Shown: one piece after another, positions 36,790 through 46,682 of the stretch
Layout: each line of letters opens with the position of its first letter
Numbering within the stretch: the stretch's first letter is position 1
Assembly (NCBI RefSeq): GCF_022750635.1
Contig: NZ_JAJKBG010000003.1
Coordinates: forward strand, 410,366-474,365
Direction: 5' to 3'
From: Brevundimonas pishanensis
Lineage (GTDB): Bacteria; Pseudomonadota; Alphaproteobacteria; Caulobacterales; Caulobacteraceae
DNA: 64,000 bases
The notes under the pieces: generated by a model
What the model saw: the letters and a program-made list of their open reading frames with translations, nothing else
What the model was told of the DNA's origin: nothing
Databases searched by the model: none
Position numbers and translations under genes: made by a program

Positions 36790-37692
36790 ATGGTTCCGGA
36801 CTATCACGCGCTGGCCGCGTTTCATGCGGTGGCTGAACTTTGCAGCTTTAGACAGGCGTCGGAGCGGATGGGCGTGACCCGTTCGGCGGTCAGTCAGGCG
36901 GTACGTCGGCTGGAAGAGCGGCTGGGCGTCGCCCTGTTTCAGCGCACGACCCGCAGTGTCGTGCTGACCGAAGAGGGCACGGCGCTGTTCGAGCGGTTGG
37001 CCCCAGCGCTGCAGGATATCTCTGTGGCGGTGGAGGTCACGACCGATCGCCAAGACCGGCCCAGCGGTTTGCTCAAGCTGGCGGTGTCGTCCATTGCCGA
37101 CCGTTTCCTGTCCGGTCCCTATCTGGCGGGCTTCCTGAGCGCCTATCCGGATATTCGGCTGGACCTGACGCTGACGGACCTGCCGTTTGATGTAGTGGGC
37201 GATGGCTTTGATGCGGGCGTTCGGCTGGGCGAGTTCATTGAAAAGGACATGGTTGCCGTGCCCATCGCCGATCAGGAGCGGCAGGTCGTGGTCTGCTCAC
37301 CCGGCTATCTGGCTCGGCATGGCGAACCTTCGCATCCGCGCGACCTTCTGGAGCATCGCTGTATCGGGTGGCGGCCCCGTCACGATGTCGCGGCCTATCG
37401 CTGGGAGTTCGCGGAGGAAGGACACGAGTTTCGCGTCGATGTGGATGCCGCCATCACAGTGAACCAGATGGGCACCATGGTTGATCTGGCCGTCGCGGGG
37501 GCGGGCATCACCTTTGGCATGGAGACAAGCTTTGCGCCTCATCTGGAAAGCGGCGCCCTTGTGAAGGTGCTGGAACCCTACTGCCCGCCGTTCGACGGAT
37601 TTTATCTGCACTATCCCAGCCGCCGTACCGCACCGCCCAAGCTCAGGGCGTTGATCAACTATGTGCGACAGCAACGCGGGCGTAGTGCTTAG
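36790..37692 (+). CDS. LysR-family transcriptional regulator
   Basis: A 300-residue regulator with the LysR N-terminal winged helix (ALAAFHAVAELCSFRQASER, then VTRSAVSQAVRRLEERLGV) and the periplasmic-binding-like effector domain from about residue 90. It resembles the CrgA/DsdC-like subset that regulates a neighbouring oxidoreductase. It probably controls the divergent SDR gene. Its end overlaps the end of the convergent Anbu gene by 4 bases. Confidence 0.9.
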   Translation: MVPDYHALAAFHAVAELCSFRQASERMGVTRSAVSQAVRRLEERLGVALFQRTTRSVVLTEEGTALFERLAPALQDISVAVEVTTDRQDRPSGLLKLAVSSIADRFLSGPYLAGFLSAYPDIRLDLTLTDLPFDVVGDGFDAGVRLGEFIEKDMVAVPIADQERQVVVCSPGYLARHGEPSHPRDLLEHRCIGWRPRHDVAAYRWEFAEEGHEFRVDVDAAITVNQMGTMVDLAVAGAGITFGMETSFAPHLESGALVKVLEPYCPPFDGFYLHYPSRRTAPPKLRALINYVRQQRGRSA

Positions 37693-38435
37693 GCACCCTC
37701 GTCAAGCCACGGCGGGGAGGGCATAGCGTGCTGGGCCTCGGCCAAGGCTCTGGACCATTGCTGGCCTAGAATTTGGAAATAGGGATCGCCTGCCTCGATG
37801 CGGCGCACGTCGCCCTTTCGCTCGCCCTTGCGCAGCACGATCATGTCCAGAGGCAGCCCTACCGAGACATTCGAGCGAAGCGTGGAGTCAAACGAGATCA
37901 GGCCCAGTTTGACCGTTTCCGGCAGCGGGGTGTGGTGCCGCAAGGCGCGATCCAGAATGGGCTTTCCGTATTTGAACTCGCCGATCTGGAGATAGGGCGT
38001 GTCGGGCTGGCACTCGATGAAGTTGCCCTGCGAATAGACCATGTAAAGGCTGATGGGCCCGTCGCCGATCTGTCCTCCGATCAGGACTGAGGCATCGGCG
38101 TTGACGGTCTCGGCCTCCAGCGACGGCGCGATTTCGTAGCGGACCAGTTTGATTGCGTGGCCGACCAACTGTGCCGCGCGAAACAGGGTGGGGGCGGTCA
38201 GCAGGCTTTCCGGTTCTTCGCTACCCGGCATCTTGATGCCTTCGCGCACCATGGCCATGGCTGTCTGGGTGACCGAGAGGTTGCCTGCGGTGGCAACTGC
38301 AATCACCCGCTCGCCTGTCACCTCCGAGACGTGCAGCTTGCGATAGGAAGAGATGTTGTCCACGCCAGCGTTGGTGCGTGTGTCGGCAATCAGGGCCAGA
38401 CCGTCTTCGACAAGCAATCCTACGCAATAGGTCAT
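37689..38435 (-). CDS. Anbu-type proteasome-like peptidase
   Basis: A 248-residue Ntn-hydrolase. The protein starts MTYCVGLLVEDGLALIADTR, so removal of Met would expose Thr2 as the nucleophile, with Asp18 in DTRTNAG and a downstream Lys as in HslV and the 20S beta subunit. The length (about 245) and the C-terminal part separate Anbu from HslV (about 175). The ATG at 38435 is fixed by this N-terminus; the open frame further upstream is not coding. It is the last gene of a four-gene operon that is conserved in many proteobacteria. The natural substrates are not established. Confidence 0.9.
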   Translation of the reverse strand: MTYCVGLLVEDGLALIADTRTNAGVDNISSYRKLHVSEVTGERVIAVATAGNLSVTQTAMAMVREGIKMPGSEEPESLLTAPTLFRAAQLVGHAIKLVRYEIAPSLEAETVNADASVLIGGQIGDGPISLYMVYSQGNFIECQPDTPYLQIGEFKYGKPILDRALRHHTPLPETVKLGLISFDSTLRSNVSVGLPLDMIVLRKGERKGDVRRIEAGDPYFQILGQQWSRALAEAQHAMPSPPWLDEGA

Positions 38436-38503
38436 GGGCGGTGGTCCGTCGCTGGAAGTGTGCGGCGCAACATAGCAGATTCCGCTGTTATGCCATCTTG
38501 GAC

Positions 38504-39331
38504 TTATTGCTGCTGTTGCTGGGACGAGGCGCGCATGTCCTTGACGTCGATGTGGACGGTCATCGTCTCGTTCTGTCCGCCGAAGCTGGAGCCCCGAACA
38601 GGTGCGACGCCCAGATAATCGAGGCCGGTGGCAATGCGGATATAGCGGTCGGTCGGGCAAATGCCGTTAGCAGCATCAAAGCCGATCCAGCCGATATCCT
38701 CGACATAGGCCTCGGCCCATGCGTGCGAAGCATCCTGCAGATTCATGCCGTCCTCGCGGAACAGGTGGCCCGAGACATAGCGGGCGGGAAAGCCCATGCA
38801 ACGGGCCGTGGCGATGAAGAGGTGGGCGTAGTCCTGACAGACCCCTTCGCCGAGCGAAAGCGCTTCAGCGGCGCTGTTGTGGACCGTAGTGGCACCGATG
38901 CGAAAACGCATTCGGCCCGCGATGTCGCCCATCAGCGCATGCAGGCGGTTCAGCGCGGGACCCGCTGCATGCTGTTCGGCCAGATCGCGTATGGCTGGAT
39001 CGGCAGCGGTCAGGGCCGTGTCACGCAAATAGACCAGCGGAGAAAGCCGTTCGGGAATCTGCCCTAACGCGCCCGCCGTGTCGGTTGTCTCAACTTCGCC
39101 CGTGACCAGAAGCGACAATTCGTGCGGCGGATTATCGACGTACAGGGTGTGGGTGATGTTTCCGAAGGCGTCCGTGCCCTGATGAATTCGGGCGTCGAAG
39201 TCCGGCTCAACCGACCAGCGCCGGATGTGCTGGCCATCGGTCTGCATCGGAGACATGCGCAGGATCTGGGTGATCGCCCGTGGCGGGCGGGCGTAGCGGT
39301 AGGTTGTGGTGTGCTCGACGCGGATCAGCAT
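38504..39331 (-). CDS. Transglutaminase-like cysteine peptidase of the Anbu operon
   Basis: A 275-residue protein with an N-terminal bacterial transglutaminase-like region (TTTYRYARPPRAITQILRMS) and a papain-like core. The catalytic triad is Cys in LGEGVCQDYAH, His in ASHAWAEAY and Asp in IGFDAANG. Such proteins cleave or form amide bonds. The C-terminus ends in five glutamines after SS, which is unusual. It lies 3 bases after the alpha-E gene and 68 bases before Anbu. Confidence 0.88.
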   Translation of the reverse strand: MLIRVEHTTTYRYARPPRAITQILRMSPMQTDGQHIRRWSVEPDFDARIHQGTDAFGNITHTLYVDNPPHELSLLVTGEVETTDTAGALGQIPERLSPLVYLRDTALTAADPAIRDLAEQHAAGPALNRLHALMGDIAGRMRFRIGATTVHNSAAEALSLGEGVCQDYAHLFIATARCMGFPARYVSGHLFREDGMNLQDASHAWAEAYVEDIGWIGFDAANGICPTDRYIRIATGLDYLGVAPVRGSSFGGQNETMTVHIDVKDMRASSQQQQQ

Positions 39332-39334
39332 GGG

Positions 39335-40267
39335 TTAGCTCAGATACTGCTGGTGGATCGCCTCGCCGAGGCGACGGTTTTCCGCGAGGTAGGACTGGAT
39401 GTATTCGTGCAGGCCGCTCTGGAAGATGGTATCCATCTTGGCCCCCTCGAAATGCTTCATCTGGGCAGACGCCAGCCGCTGGGCCGGCCCACGGTTGTCA
39501 TAGTCGGCGGCCAGACGGTCCAGATAGCGGACAATGGTAGCCTGACAACTTGCCAGCGAACGCGGCATCTGGCGGTTGAGGATCATCAGATCGGCCACGT
39601 GCCACGGTTTGACGTCATCGCGGTACACCCAGCGATAGGCCGTCAGGGCCGAGACTTCGCGCAGCAGGGTGGTCCATTGGAAATAGTCGAACTGGCCGCC
39701 CACGCGTTCGCCCTCGGGCAGCAGCAGGTGGTATTTCACATCCAGCAGGCGGGCGGTGTTGTCGGCCCGCTCGACCGCTGCGCCTAGCCGCAGGAACCAG
39801 TAGGCATCATTGCGTAGCATGGTGCGCGACGTGGCTCCCTCGACGCCAAGGGTGACGCCCTTGACCCACTGGAGGAACTCCAGAAGTTCGTCGCCCCGTA
39901 ACGGCATGTCCAGTTCTTGCAGCCGGTTCCATGCGCCGTTGATTGTCTCCCACAGCTCTACCGTTAGCGCGGTGCGGACCGAGCGGGCATTGGTGCGCGC
40001 CATAGTCAGGCAACAGTGGATGGATGAGGGATTATCCGGAGAGAACGCCAGATAGTCGCGGATGTCCTGGGGGTCTGTCAGGTCGCTGTTGGGGAGAAGC
40101 GGGCAACCCGATGTGGCCAGCGATGCGGCCCAAATCGAGCTTTCCGTGCCTTGCTTGGTCGGGATGGCGGCGAGACGAAGGGTGGCTTCCAGAATGCGTG
40201 CCAGATAGTCGGCCCGCTCGATGTATCGGCCTGCCCAATAGAGGCTGTCTGCGGTGCGCGAGAGCAT
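39335..40267 (-). CDS. Alpha-E domain protein
   Basis: A 310-residue all-alpha protein starting MLSRTADSLYWAGRYIERAD, the hallmark N-terminus of the alpha-E family. Conserved blocks such as GDELLEFLQWVKG and LGAAVERADNTARLLDVKYH follow. Its biochemical role is unknown, but it is nearly always encoded with the circularly permuted ATP-grasp protein and transglutaminase, and the ATP-grasp stop directly abuts its start here. Confidence 0.9.
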   Translation of the reverse strand: MLSRTADSLYWAGRYIERADYLARILEATLRLAAIPTKQGTESSIWAASLATSGCPLLPNSDLTDPQDIRDYLAFSPDNPSSIHCCLTMARTNARSVRTALTVELWETINGAWNRLQELDMPLRGDELLEFLQWVKGVTLGVEGATSRTMLRNDAYWFLRLGAAVERADNTARLLDVKYHLLLPEGERVGGQFDYFQWTTLLREVSALTAYRWVYRDDVKPWHVADLMILNRQMPRSLASCQATIVRYLDRLAADYDNRGPAQRLASAQMKHFEGAKMDTIFQSGLHEYIQSYLAENRRLGEAIHQQYLS

Positions 40268-41680
40268 TCAGTCCTCCAGAACCCAGGTGTCTTTGGTGCC
40301 GCCGCCCTGCGACGAGTTCACTACCAGCGAGCCTTCCTTCAACGCCACGCGTGTCAGCCCGCCCGGTGCGATGCTGCAACCATTGGGGCTGGACAGCACG
40401 AAGGGGCGCAGGTCGATGTGGCGCTGGACCAGCTTGCCGTCCGAAAGGGTGGGGGCGGTGGACAGGGCCAGCGTGGGCTGGGCGATGAACTCTTCGGGCG
40501 CGGCGGTCAGCTTGGCGCGGAAGGCCTCGATCTCGGCCTTGGTCGCGGCGGGGCCGATCAACATGCCATAGCCGCCGGAGCCACCGACCTCTTTGACCAC
40601 CAGCTCGTCGAGGTGTTCGAGCACGTACTTCAGATCGTCTGCCTCGCGACAGCGCCACGTCGGCACGTTCTTCAGGATCGGCTCTTCGCCCGTGTAGAAG
40701 CGGATGATGTCGGGGATGTAGGTATAGACGGCCTTGTCATCGGCCACGCCCGTGCCGACCGCATTGGCCAGCGTGACATTGCCTGCCGTATAGGCCGCCA
40801 TCAGGCCGGGCACGCCCAACGCGGAATCCGACCTGAAGGTCAGCGGATCGAGGAACTCGTCATCCACGCGGCGATAGATGACGTCTACGCGGCGGCGACC
40901 TTGGGTGGTGCGCATGTAGACGTAATTGTCATCGACAAACAGGTCGCTGCCCTCGACCAGTTCGGCACCCAGTTTGTCGGCGAGGAACGAGTGCTCGTAA
41001 TAGGCCGAGTTGAACGGGCCGGGGGTCAGGACAACGATCGTCGGGTTGCCGCCTGCGTCCTCCGGCGCACACGCTTTGAGACTGGCCAGCAAAGTGTCGG
41101 GATAGGTCTCGACCGGACGGACCGAGTGGTCGGCGAACAGTTCCGGAAACAACCGCATCATCATTTCGCGGTTTTCCAGCATGTAGGAAACGCCCGACGG
41201 GGTACGGACATTGTCCTCCAGCACGTGGAACTCGTCTTCGCCGGTGCGGACCAGATCGACGCCCGCGATCTGCACCCAGATGTCGCGGGGCGGGCGCTGG
41301 CCCTGCATTTCGGGGCGATAGGCCTGATTGGTCAGGATCAGTTCGGGCGGGATTATGCCCGCTTTCAGGATTTCCTGCGGGCCGTAGATATCCTTCAGGA
41401 AGGCATTGATGGCGTTGATCCGCTGGGTCAGGCCAACTTCCAGACCGTTCCATTCAGCCCCGCTGACGATGCGCGGGATCAGGTCGAACGGGATGAGCCG
41501 CTCGTTGGATTCCGTGTCGCCATAGACGGCAAAGGTGATGCCCATGCGGCGAAAGAACAGTTCGGCCTGTCGTGATCGGGTCTTGAGCAGGTCCGGCGAG
41601 GCGTTCGCCAGCCATTGAGCGGCCTTGGCATAGGGCGAACGGATTTCGCCGCCCGTGCCGTTCATTTCGTCAAACGCCAT
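40268..41680 (-). CDS. Circularly permuted ATP-grasp protein
   Basis: A 470-residue ATP-grasp family protein of the permuted type. Visible blocks include GVSYMLENREMMMRLFPELF, FVDDNYVYMRTTQGRRRVDV and LVVKEVGGSGGYGMLIGP, the last forming the ATP-binding lysine and glycine loop. This family is predicted to be an amide- or peptide-bond ligase, acting opposite to the transglutaminase-like peptidase in the same operon. It is the first of the four genes (ATP-grasp, alpha-E, transglutaminase, Anbu). Confidence 0.9.
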   Translation of the reverse strand: MAFDEMNGTGGEIRSPYAKAAQWLANASPDLLKTRSRQAELFFRRMGITFAVYGDTESNERLIPFDLIPRIVSGAEWNGLEVGLTQRINAINAFLKDIYGPQEILKAGIIPPELILTNQAYRPEMQGQRPPRDIWVQIAGVDLVRTGEDEFHVLEDNVRTPSGVSYMLENREMMMRLFPELFADHSVRPVETYPDTLLASLKACAPEDAGGNPTIVVLTPGPFNSAYYEHSFLADKLGAELVEGSDLFVDDNYVYMRTTQGRRRVDVIYRRVDDEFLDPLTFRSDSALGVPGLMAAYTAGNVTLANAVGTGVADDKAVYTYIPDIIRFYTGEEPILKNVPTWRCREADDLKYVLEHLDELVVKEVGGSGGYGMLIGPAATKAEIEAFRAKLTAAPEEFIAQPTLALSTAPTLSDGKLVQRHIDLRPFVLSSPNGCSIAPGGLTRVALKEGSLVVNSSQGGGTKDTWVLED

Positions 41681-41738
41681 GCCCTCTCCGATATCGCTGT
41701 CATGCGATGGTGAGGGTCAGATGGCGAACCGCGCAAGT

Positions 41739-41759
41739 AAAAAATGCTGCATTGCAGCA
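41739..41759 (-). terminator. Hairpin terminator after hutH, nested in a longer inverted repeat
   Basis: TGCTGCA-T-TGCAGCA (41745-41759) is followed on the minus strand by six T residues. An outer inverted repeat GCGCAAG (41731-41737) / CTTGCGC (41763-41769) encloses it. It lies between the hutH stop and the ATP-grasp start and probably ends the hutUH transcript. Confidence 0.65.
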
Positions 41760-41786
41760 AAGCTTGCGCGGTCCTTTGAGCGGTTC

Positions 41787-43319
41787 TTAGGCCGAAGGCA
41801 GTAGGCTTGCGGCAAACGGACGATAGCGACCAGCACGCACGCCTTGGGTGGCGCGGGCAATGTCCGGGGCGAAATAGTGGTCGCTGGTATAGGGCGCAGC
41901 GGCCTCGCGCACGATGGCGTAGGCCTGTTCCAGTTCGGGCGAGGAGGTCAGCGGGCGGTGGAAGTCGAGGCCCTGTGCCGCAGCCAGCAGCTCTATGCCC
42001 ACCACATTGGCGGTGTTCTCGGCCATGTCCAGCAGCCTGCGGGCACCGTGGGTGGCCATGGAGACATGGTCCTCCTGATTGGCGCTGGTCGGCACGGTGT
42101 CGATGACGCAGGGATGGGCCATCATGCGGTTTTCCGCGACCAATGCCGCCGCCGTGACCTGTGCGATCATAAAGCCCGAGTTCAGGCCGCTTTCCTTGAC
42201 GAGGAAGGCAGGCAGTTCGCTCATCTTCGGATCGACGAGGATGGATGTGCGGCGCTCGCTGATATTGCCGATCTCGCACAGAACCATCGCGATCTGGTCG
42301 GCGGCATAGGCGACTGGCTCGGCGTGGAAGTTGCCGCCGGAGATCACGTCGCCGTCCTCGATGAACACCAGCGGGTTGTCGGTGACTGCATTGGCCTCGC
42401 GCTCCAGAATGGCGGCGGCGTTGCGCAGGACATCCAGCGTCGCGCCCATGACCTGAGGCTGGCAGCGCAGGGAGTAGGGGTCCTGCACCTTGGAGCAGTC
42501 GTGGCGGTGGCTTTCGCGGATGGCGCTGCCCGACAGGATTTCGCGCAGGCGACGGGCCACGTCGATCTGACCCGGCTGACCACGAAGAGCGTGGATGCGG
42601 TGATCAAACGGCGCATCCGAGCCTTTGAGGGCATCGGTCGAAAGCCCGCCCGCAGCGATTGCAGCGGCGAATACATCCTCGGTCGCAAACAGACCCGCCA
42701 AGGCCAACGCGGTCGAGCATTGCGTGCCGTTCAACAGGGCCAGACCTTCCTTCGGGCCCAGGACGATCGGTTCAAGTCCGGCCTTGGACAGGGCGGTCTC
42801 GGCATCCAGTACCTGTCCCTGATAATGGGCTTCGCCGACACCGATCAGGACACTCGACATATGCGCCAGCGGGGCCAGATCGCCCGACGCACCGACCGAC
42901 CCCTTGGACGGGATCAGCGGCAGCACCCCGGCATTCACCATGCCGATCAGGGTTTCCAGCGTGCGGCGACGGATGCCTGATGCGCCCTTCGACAGGCTGG
43001 CGATCTTCAGCACCATCAACAGGCGGGTAACGTCCTCGCTCAGAGGCTCGCCCACACCGCAGGCATGGCTAAGGACGAGGTTCTTTTGCAGCGTTTCCAG
43101 ATCGTCCGGGGCAATCGAGGTGTTGGCCAGCAAGCCGAACCCCGTGTTGATGCCATAGACGGTGCGGCCTTCCCTTAGGATGGCCTCGACCGTGGCGGCA
43201 CCTTTCTCGACATTGGCCCATGCGGCACCGCTTAAAGATATCTGAACCGGACCATTCAGGACGTCGCGAAGCTGGGACAGCGTGAGGGGCGCAGCCCCGA
43301 TTTCGATGTGGGAGGTCAT
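41787..43319 (-). CDS. hutH: Histidine ammonia-lyase
   Basis: A 510-residue enzyme that removes ammonia from L-histidine to give urocanate, the first step of histidine use. The MIO cofactor triad is Ala144-Ser145-Gly146 in [15 protein letters not shown], and YGINTGFG (Tyr55 region) and the C-terminal [17 protein letters not shown] [13 protein letters not shown] are conserved. The start at 43319 follows the hutU stop by 4 bases; the open extension beyond it overlaps hutU and is not coding. Length matches HutH (about 510). Confidence 0.96.
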   Translation of the reverse strand: MTSHIEIGAAPLTLSQLRDVLNGPVQISLSGAAWANVEKGAATVEAILREGRTVYGINTGFGLLANTSIAPDDLETLQKNLVLSHACGVGEPLSEDVTRLLMVLKIASLSKGASGIRRRTLETLIGMVNAGVLPLIPSKGSVGASGDLAPLAHMSSVLIGVGEAHYQGQVLDAETALSKAGLEPIVLGPKEGLALLNGTQCSTALALAGLFATEDVFAAAIAAGGLSTDALKGSDAPFDHRIHALRGQPGQIDVARRLREILSGSAIRESHRHDCSKVQDPYSLRCQPQVMGATLDVLRNAAAILEREANAVTDNPLVFIEDGDVISGGNFHAEPVAYAADQIAMVLCEIGNISERRTSILVDPKMSELPAFLVKESGLNSGFMIAQVTAAALVAENRMMAHPCVIDTVPTSANQEDHVSMATHGARRLLDMAENTANVVGIELLAAAQGLDFHRPLTSSPELEQAYAIVREAAAPYTSDHYFAPDIARATQGVRAGRYRPFAASLLPSA

Positions 43320-43323
43320 AGTC

Positions 43324-44988
<1,665 letters not shown>

Positions 44989-45046
44989 CGAATCCTCCGT
45001 CAGGCATCGCTGATCTTGGAGCAAAGTTCTGCACGGACTTTCCATT

Positions 45047-45058
45047 ATGTCTAGACAT
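45047..45058. promoter_or_regulatory. Probable HutC operator
   Basis: ATGTCTAGACAT is a perfect 12-base palindrome between divergent hutU and hutC, 29 bases before the hutC start and 58 before hutU. GntR/HutC repressors bind TGT-N4-ACA-type palindromes, and this fits; urocanate is the usual inducer of that family. Adjacent TTA/AAT runs may be the promoter elements. Confidence 0.65.
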
Positions 45059-45087
45059 TAAAATCGGGACGAGGCAGGCTGAACCCC

Positions 45088-45786
45088 ATGGAACAGGAAC
45101 CGCTGCACAGACGGATCGCGAGCGACATCGAGCGCCGCATCGCCTCGGGCGAGTGGCAGCCGGGTTTCCGCATCCCGACCGAGGCTGAACTGATGGCCGA
45201 ATATGGCTGTGCGCGGATGACGGTATCGCGGGCGATTACCGATCTGGCGGCGCGGTCATTGGTGGTGCGACGTCGCAGGGCGGGGACGGTTGTGGCCCAT
45301 CCGCCGGTTCATTCTTCGGCACTGGTGGCCATTCCCGACATCCAGTCCGAGGTCGAGGGCAGGGGGCTGAAATACAGCCACCGCCTGCTGGCCCGCATCG
45401 TGCGCCCTGCTGACGTGGCTGAGGAGATGGGCGGAAAGGTCGTTGAACTCGCGACCCTGCACCTGTCCGACGATATGCCTTTCGTGTTCGAGCGCCGTGT
45501 GATCTCTCTGGACGCGGCCCCCGATGCCGAGACCGCAGACTTCAGCGCCCAGCCGCCCGGGGGCTGGCTGCTGGCGAACATGCCGTGGACCGAGGCCGAG
45601 CACCGCATTTCTGCCGTTGCTGCCGATGGCGAAACGGCCAACCATCTGGGTCTGGCCGATGGCACGGCGTGTTTGAGGTTAGAGCGCCGGACGTGGCGCG
45701 ACGGACAGGGCGTAACCCGCGCTACCCAGATTTTCCCCGGCACGGCCTATGATCTGGTCGCGCGCTTTTCTCCCACGAAAGGATGA
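45088..45786 (+). CDS. hutC: Histidine utilisation repressor, GntR/HutC family
   Basis: A 232-residue regulator. The GntR winged helix occupies residues about 5-70 (PLHRRIASDIERRIASGEWQ, then RMTVSRAITDLAARSLVVR), followed by a UTRA effector domain (LVAIPDIQSEVEGRGLKYSH, then ATQIFPGTAYDLVARF). Its place between the two hut units and in front of a perfect palindrome supports autoregulated control of the whole hut locus with urocanate as the likely effector. Confidence 0.92.
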   Translation: MEQEPLHRRIASDIERRIASGEWQPGFRIPTEAELMAEYGCARMTVSRAITDLAARSLVVRRRRAGTVVAHPPVHSSALVAIPDIQSEVEGRGLKYSHRLLARIVRPADVAEEMGGKVVELATLHLSDDMPFVFERRVISLDAAPDAETADFSAQPPGGWLLANMPWTEAEHRISAVAADGETANHLGLADGTACLRLERRTWRDGQGVTRATQIFPGTAYDLVARFSPTKG

Positions 45787-46682
45787 CCGCCATGAGTGAA
45801 CAGTCCGAAGCCCTGGGTTGGCGTTCTGTAGGCGATCTGGTGGGCAACCATCCCGAGGCGCGGGTGGCGATGATCGGGGCACCGCTGAACGAGCGGTCGC
45901 TGACACCGGGGCGATGTGATCTGGGGCCAAAGGCGCTGAGAGCCGTTCTGCCGCGTCTGTCGACCTATGATGTCGAGACGGGGCTGGAACTGGACATCCG
46001 CGTGCATGATGCGGGCGATGTGCCGCTGAAAGCTGTGTCGCCAGTTGATGCCTTCGAGCCGGTCCGCGACGCGGTGAAGGCGCAAACGCACCGCGACCTG
46101 ACGATCTTGGTCGGTGGCAATAATGCGATCACTCGCGCGGGTGTGCACGCGCTGGGGCTGGAGCGCGTCGGTGTGCTGACGCTGGATGCGCATTTCGACC
46201 TGCGCGACACCGATCAAGGCCTTACCAACGGCAATCCGATACAGGCGCTGTTGGAAGACGGGCTGGACGGCTCGCGGATCAGTCAGGTTGGCGTGGCCCC
46301 GTTTGCCAATACCAAGCGTGCTCATGAAAAGGCTAAGATGGCGGGGATCAATGTCCGTACCGTACGCGAATGCCGCGAGCAGGGGTTGGCGGCTGTGGTC
46401 GCGCAGGAGTTGGAGCGTCTGTCCGCCCTCTGCGAGGTCATCTACGTCGATTTCGACATCGATGTCATCGACCGCAGCCAATGGCCCGCCAGCCCGGGGG
46501 CGAGGCCGGGTGGCGTATCGGTGCATGACTTCTTCGATGCGGCGCGGGTGATCGGCGCGCATCCCAAGGTTCGCGCCGTGGACCTGACAGAATATGATCC
46601 GTCGCTGGAGGTGGGCGATCTCGGCTCGCTGACGGCGGGGCGGTGGTTCTGTGAAATCCTCAGCGGAGTGTCGGCGCGATGA
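45783..46682 (+). CDS. hutG: Formimidoylglutamase (arginase/ureohydrolase family)
   Basis: A 299-residue ureohydrolase-fold protein that would hydrolyse N-formimidoyl-glutamate to glutamate and formamide, the last step of this hut route. Metal ligands DAHFD (Asp135, His137, Asp139) and DFDIDVID near residue 226 are present. The first ligand motif, usually GGDHS or GGGHE, reads GGNNA (Asn113-Asn114), so the usual His ligand is replaced. The ATG at 45783 overlaps the hutC stop; an ATG three codons later is equally possible. It overlaps hutI by 4 bases. Confidence 0.87.
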   Translation: MTAMSEQSEALGWRSVGDLVGNHPEARVAMIGAPLNERSLTPGRCDLGPKALRAVLPRLSTYDVETGLELDIRVHDAGDVPLKAVSPVDAFEPVRDAVKAQTHRDLTILVGGNNAITRAGVHALGLERVGVLTLDAHFDLRDTDQGLTNGNPIQALLEDGLDGSRISQVGVAPFANTKRAHEKAKMAGINVRTVRECREQGLAAVVAQELERLSALCEVIYVDFDIDVIDRSQWPASPGARPGGVSVHDFFDAARVIGAHPKVRAVDLTEYDPSLEVGDLGSLTAGRWFCEILSGVSAR

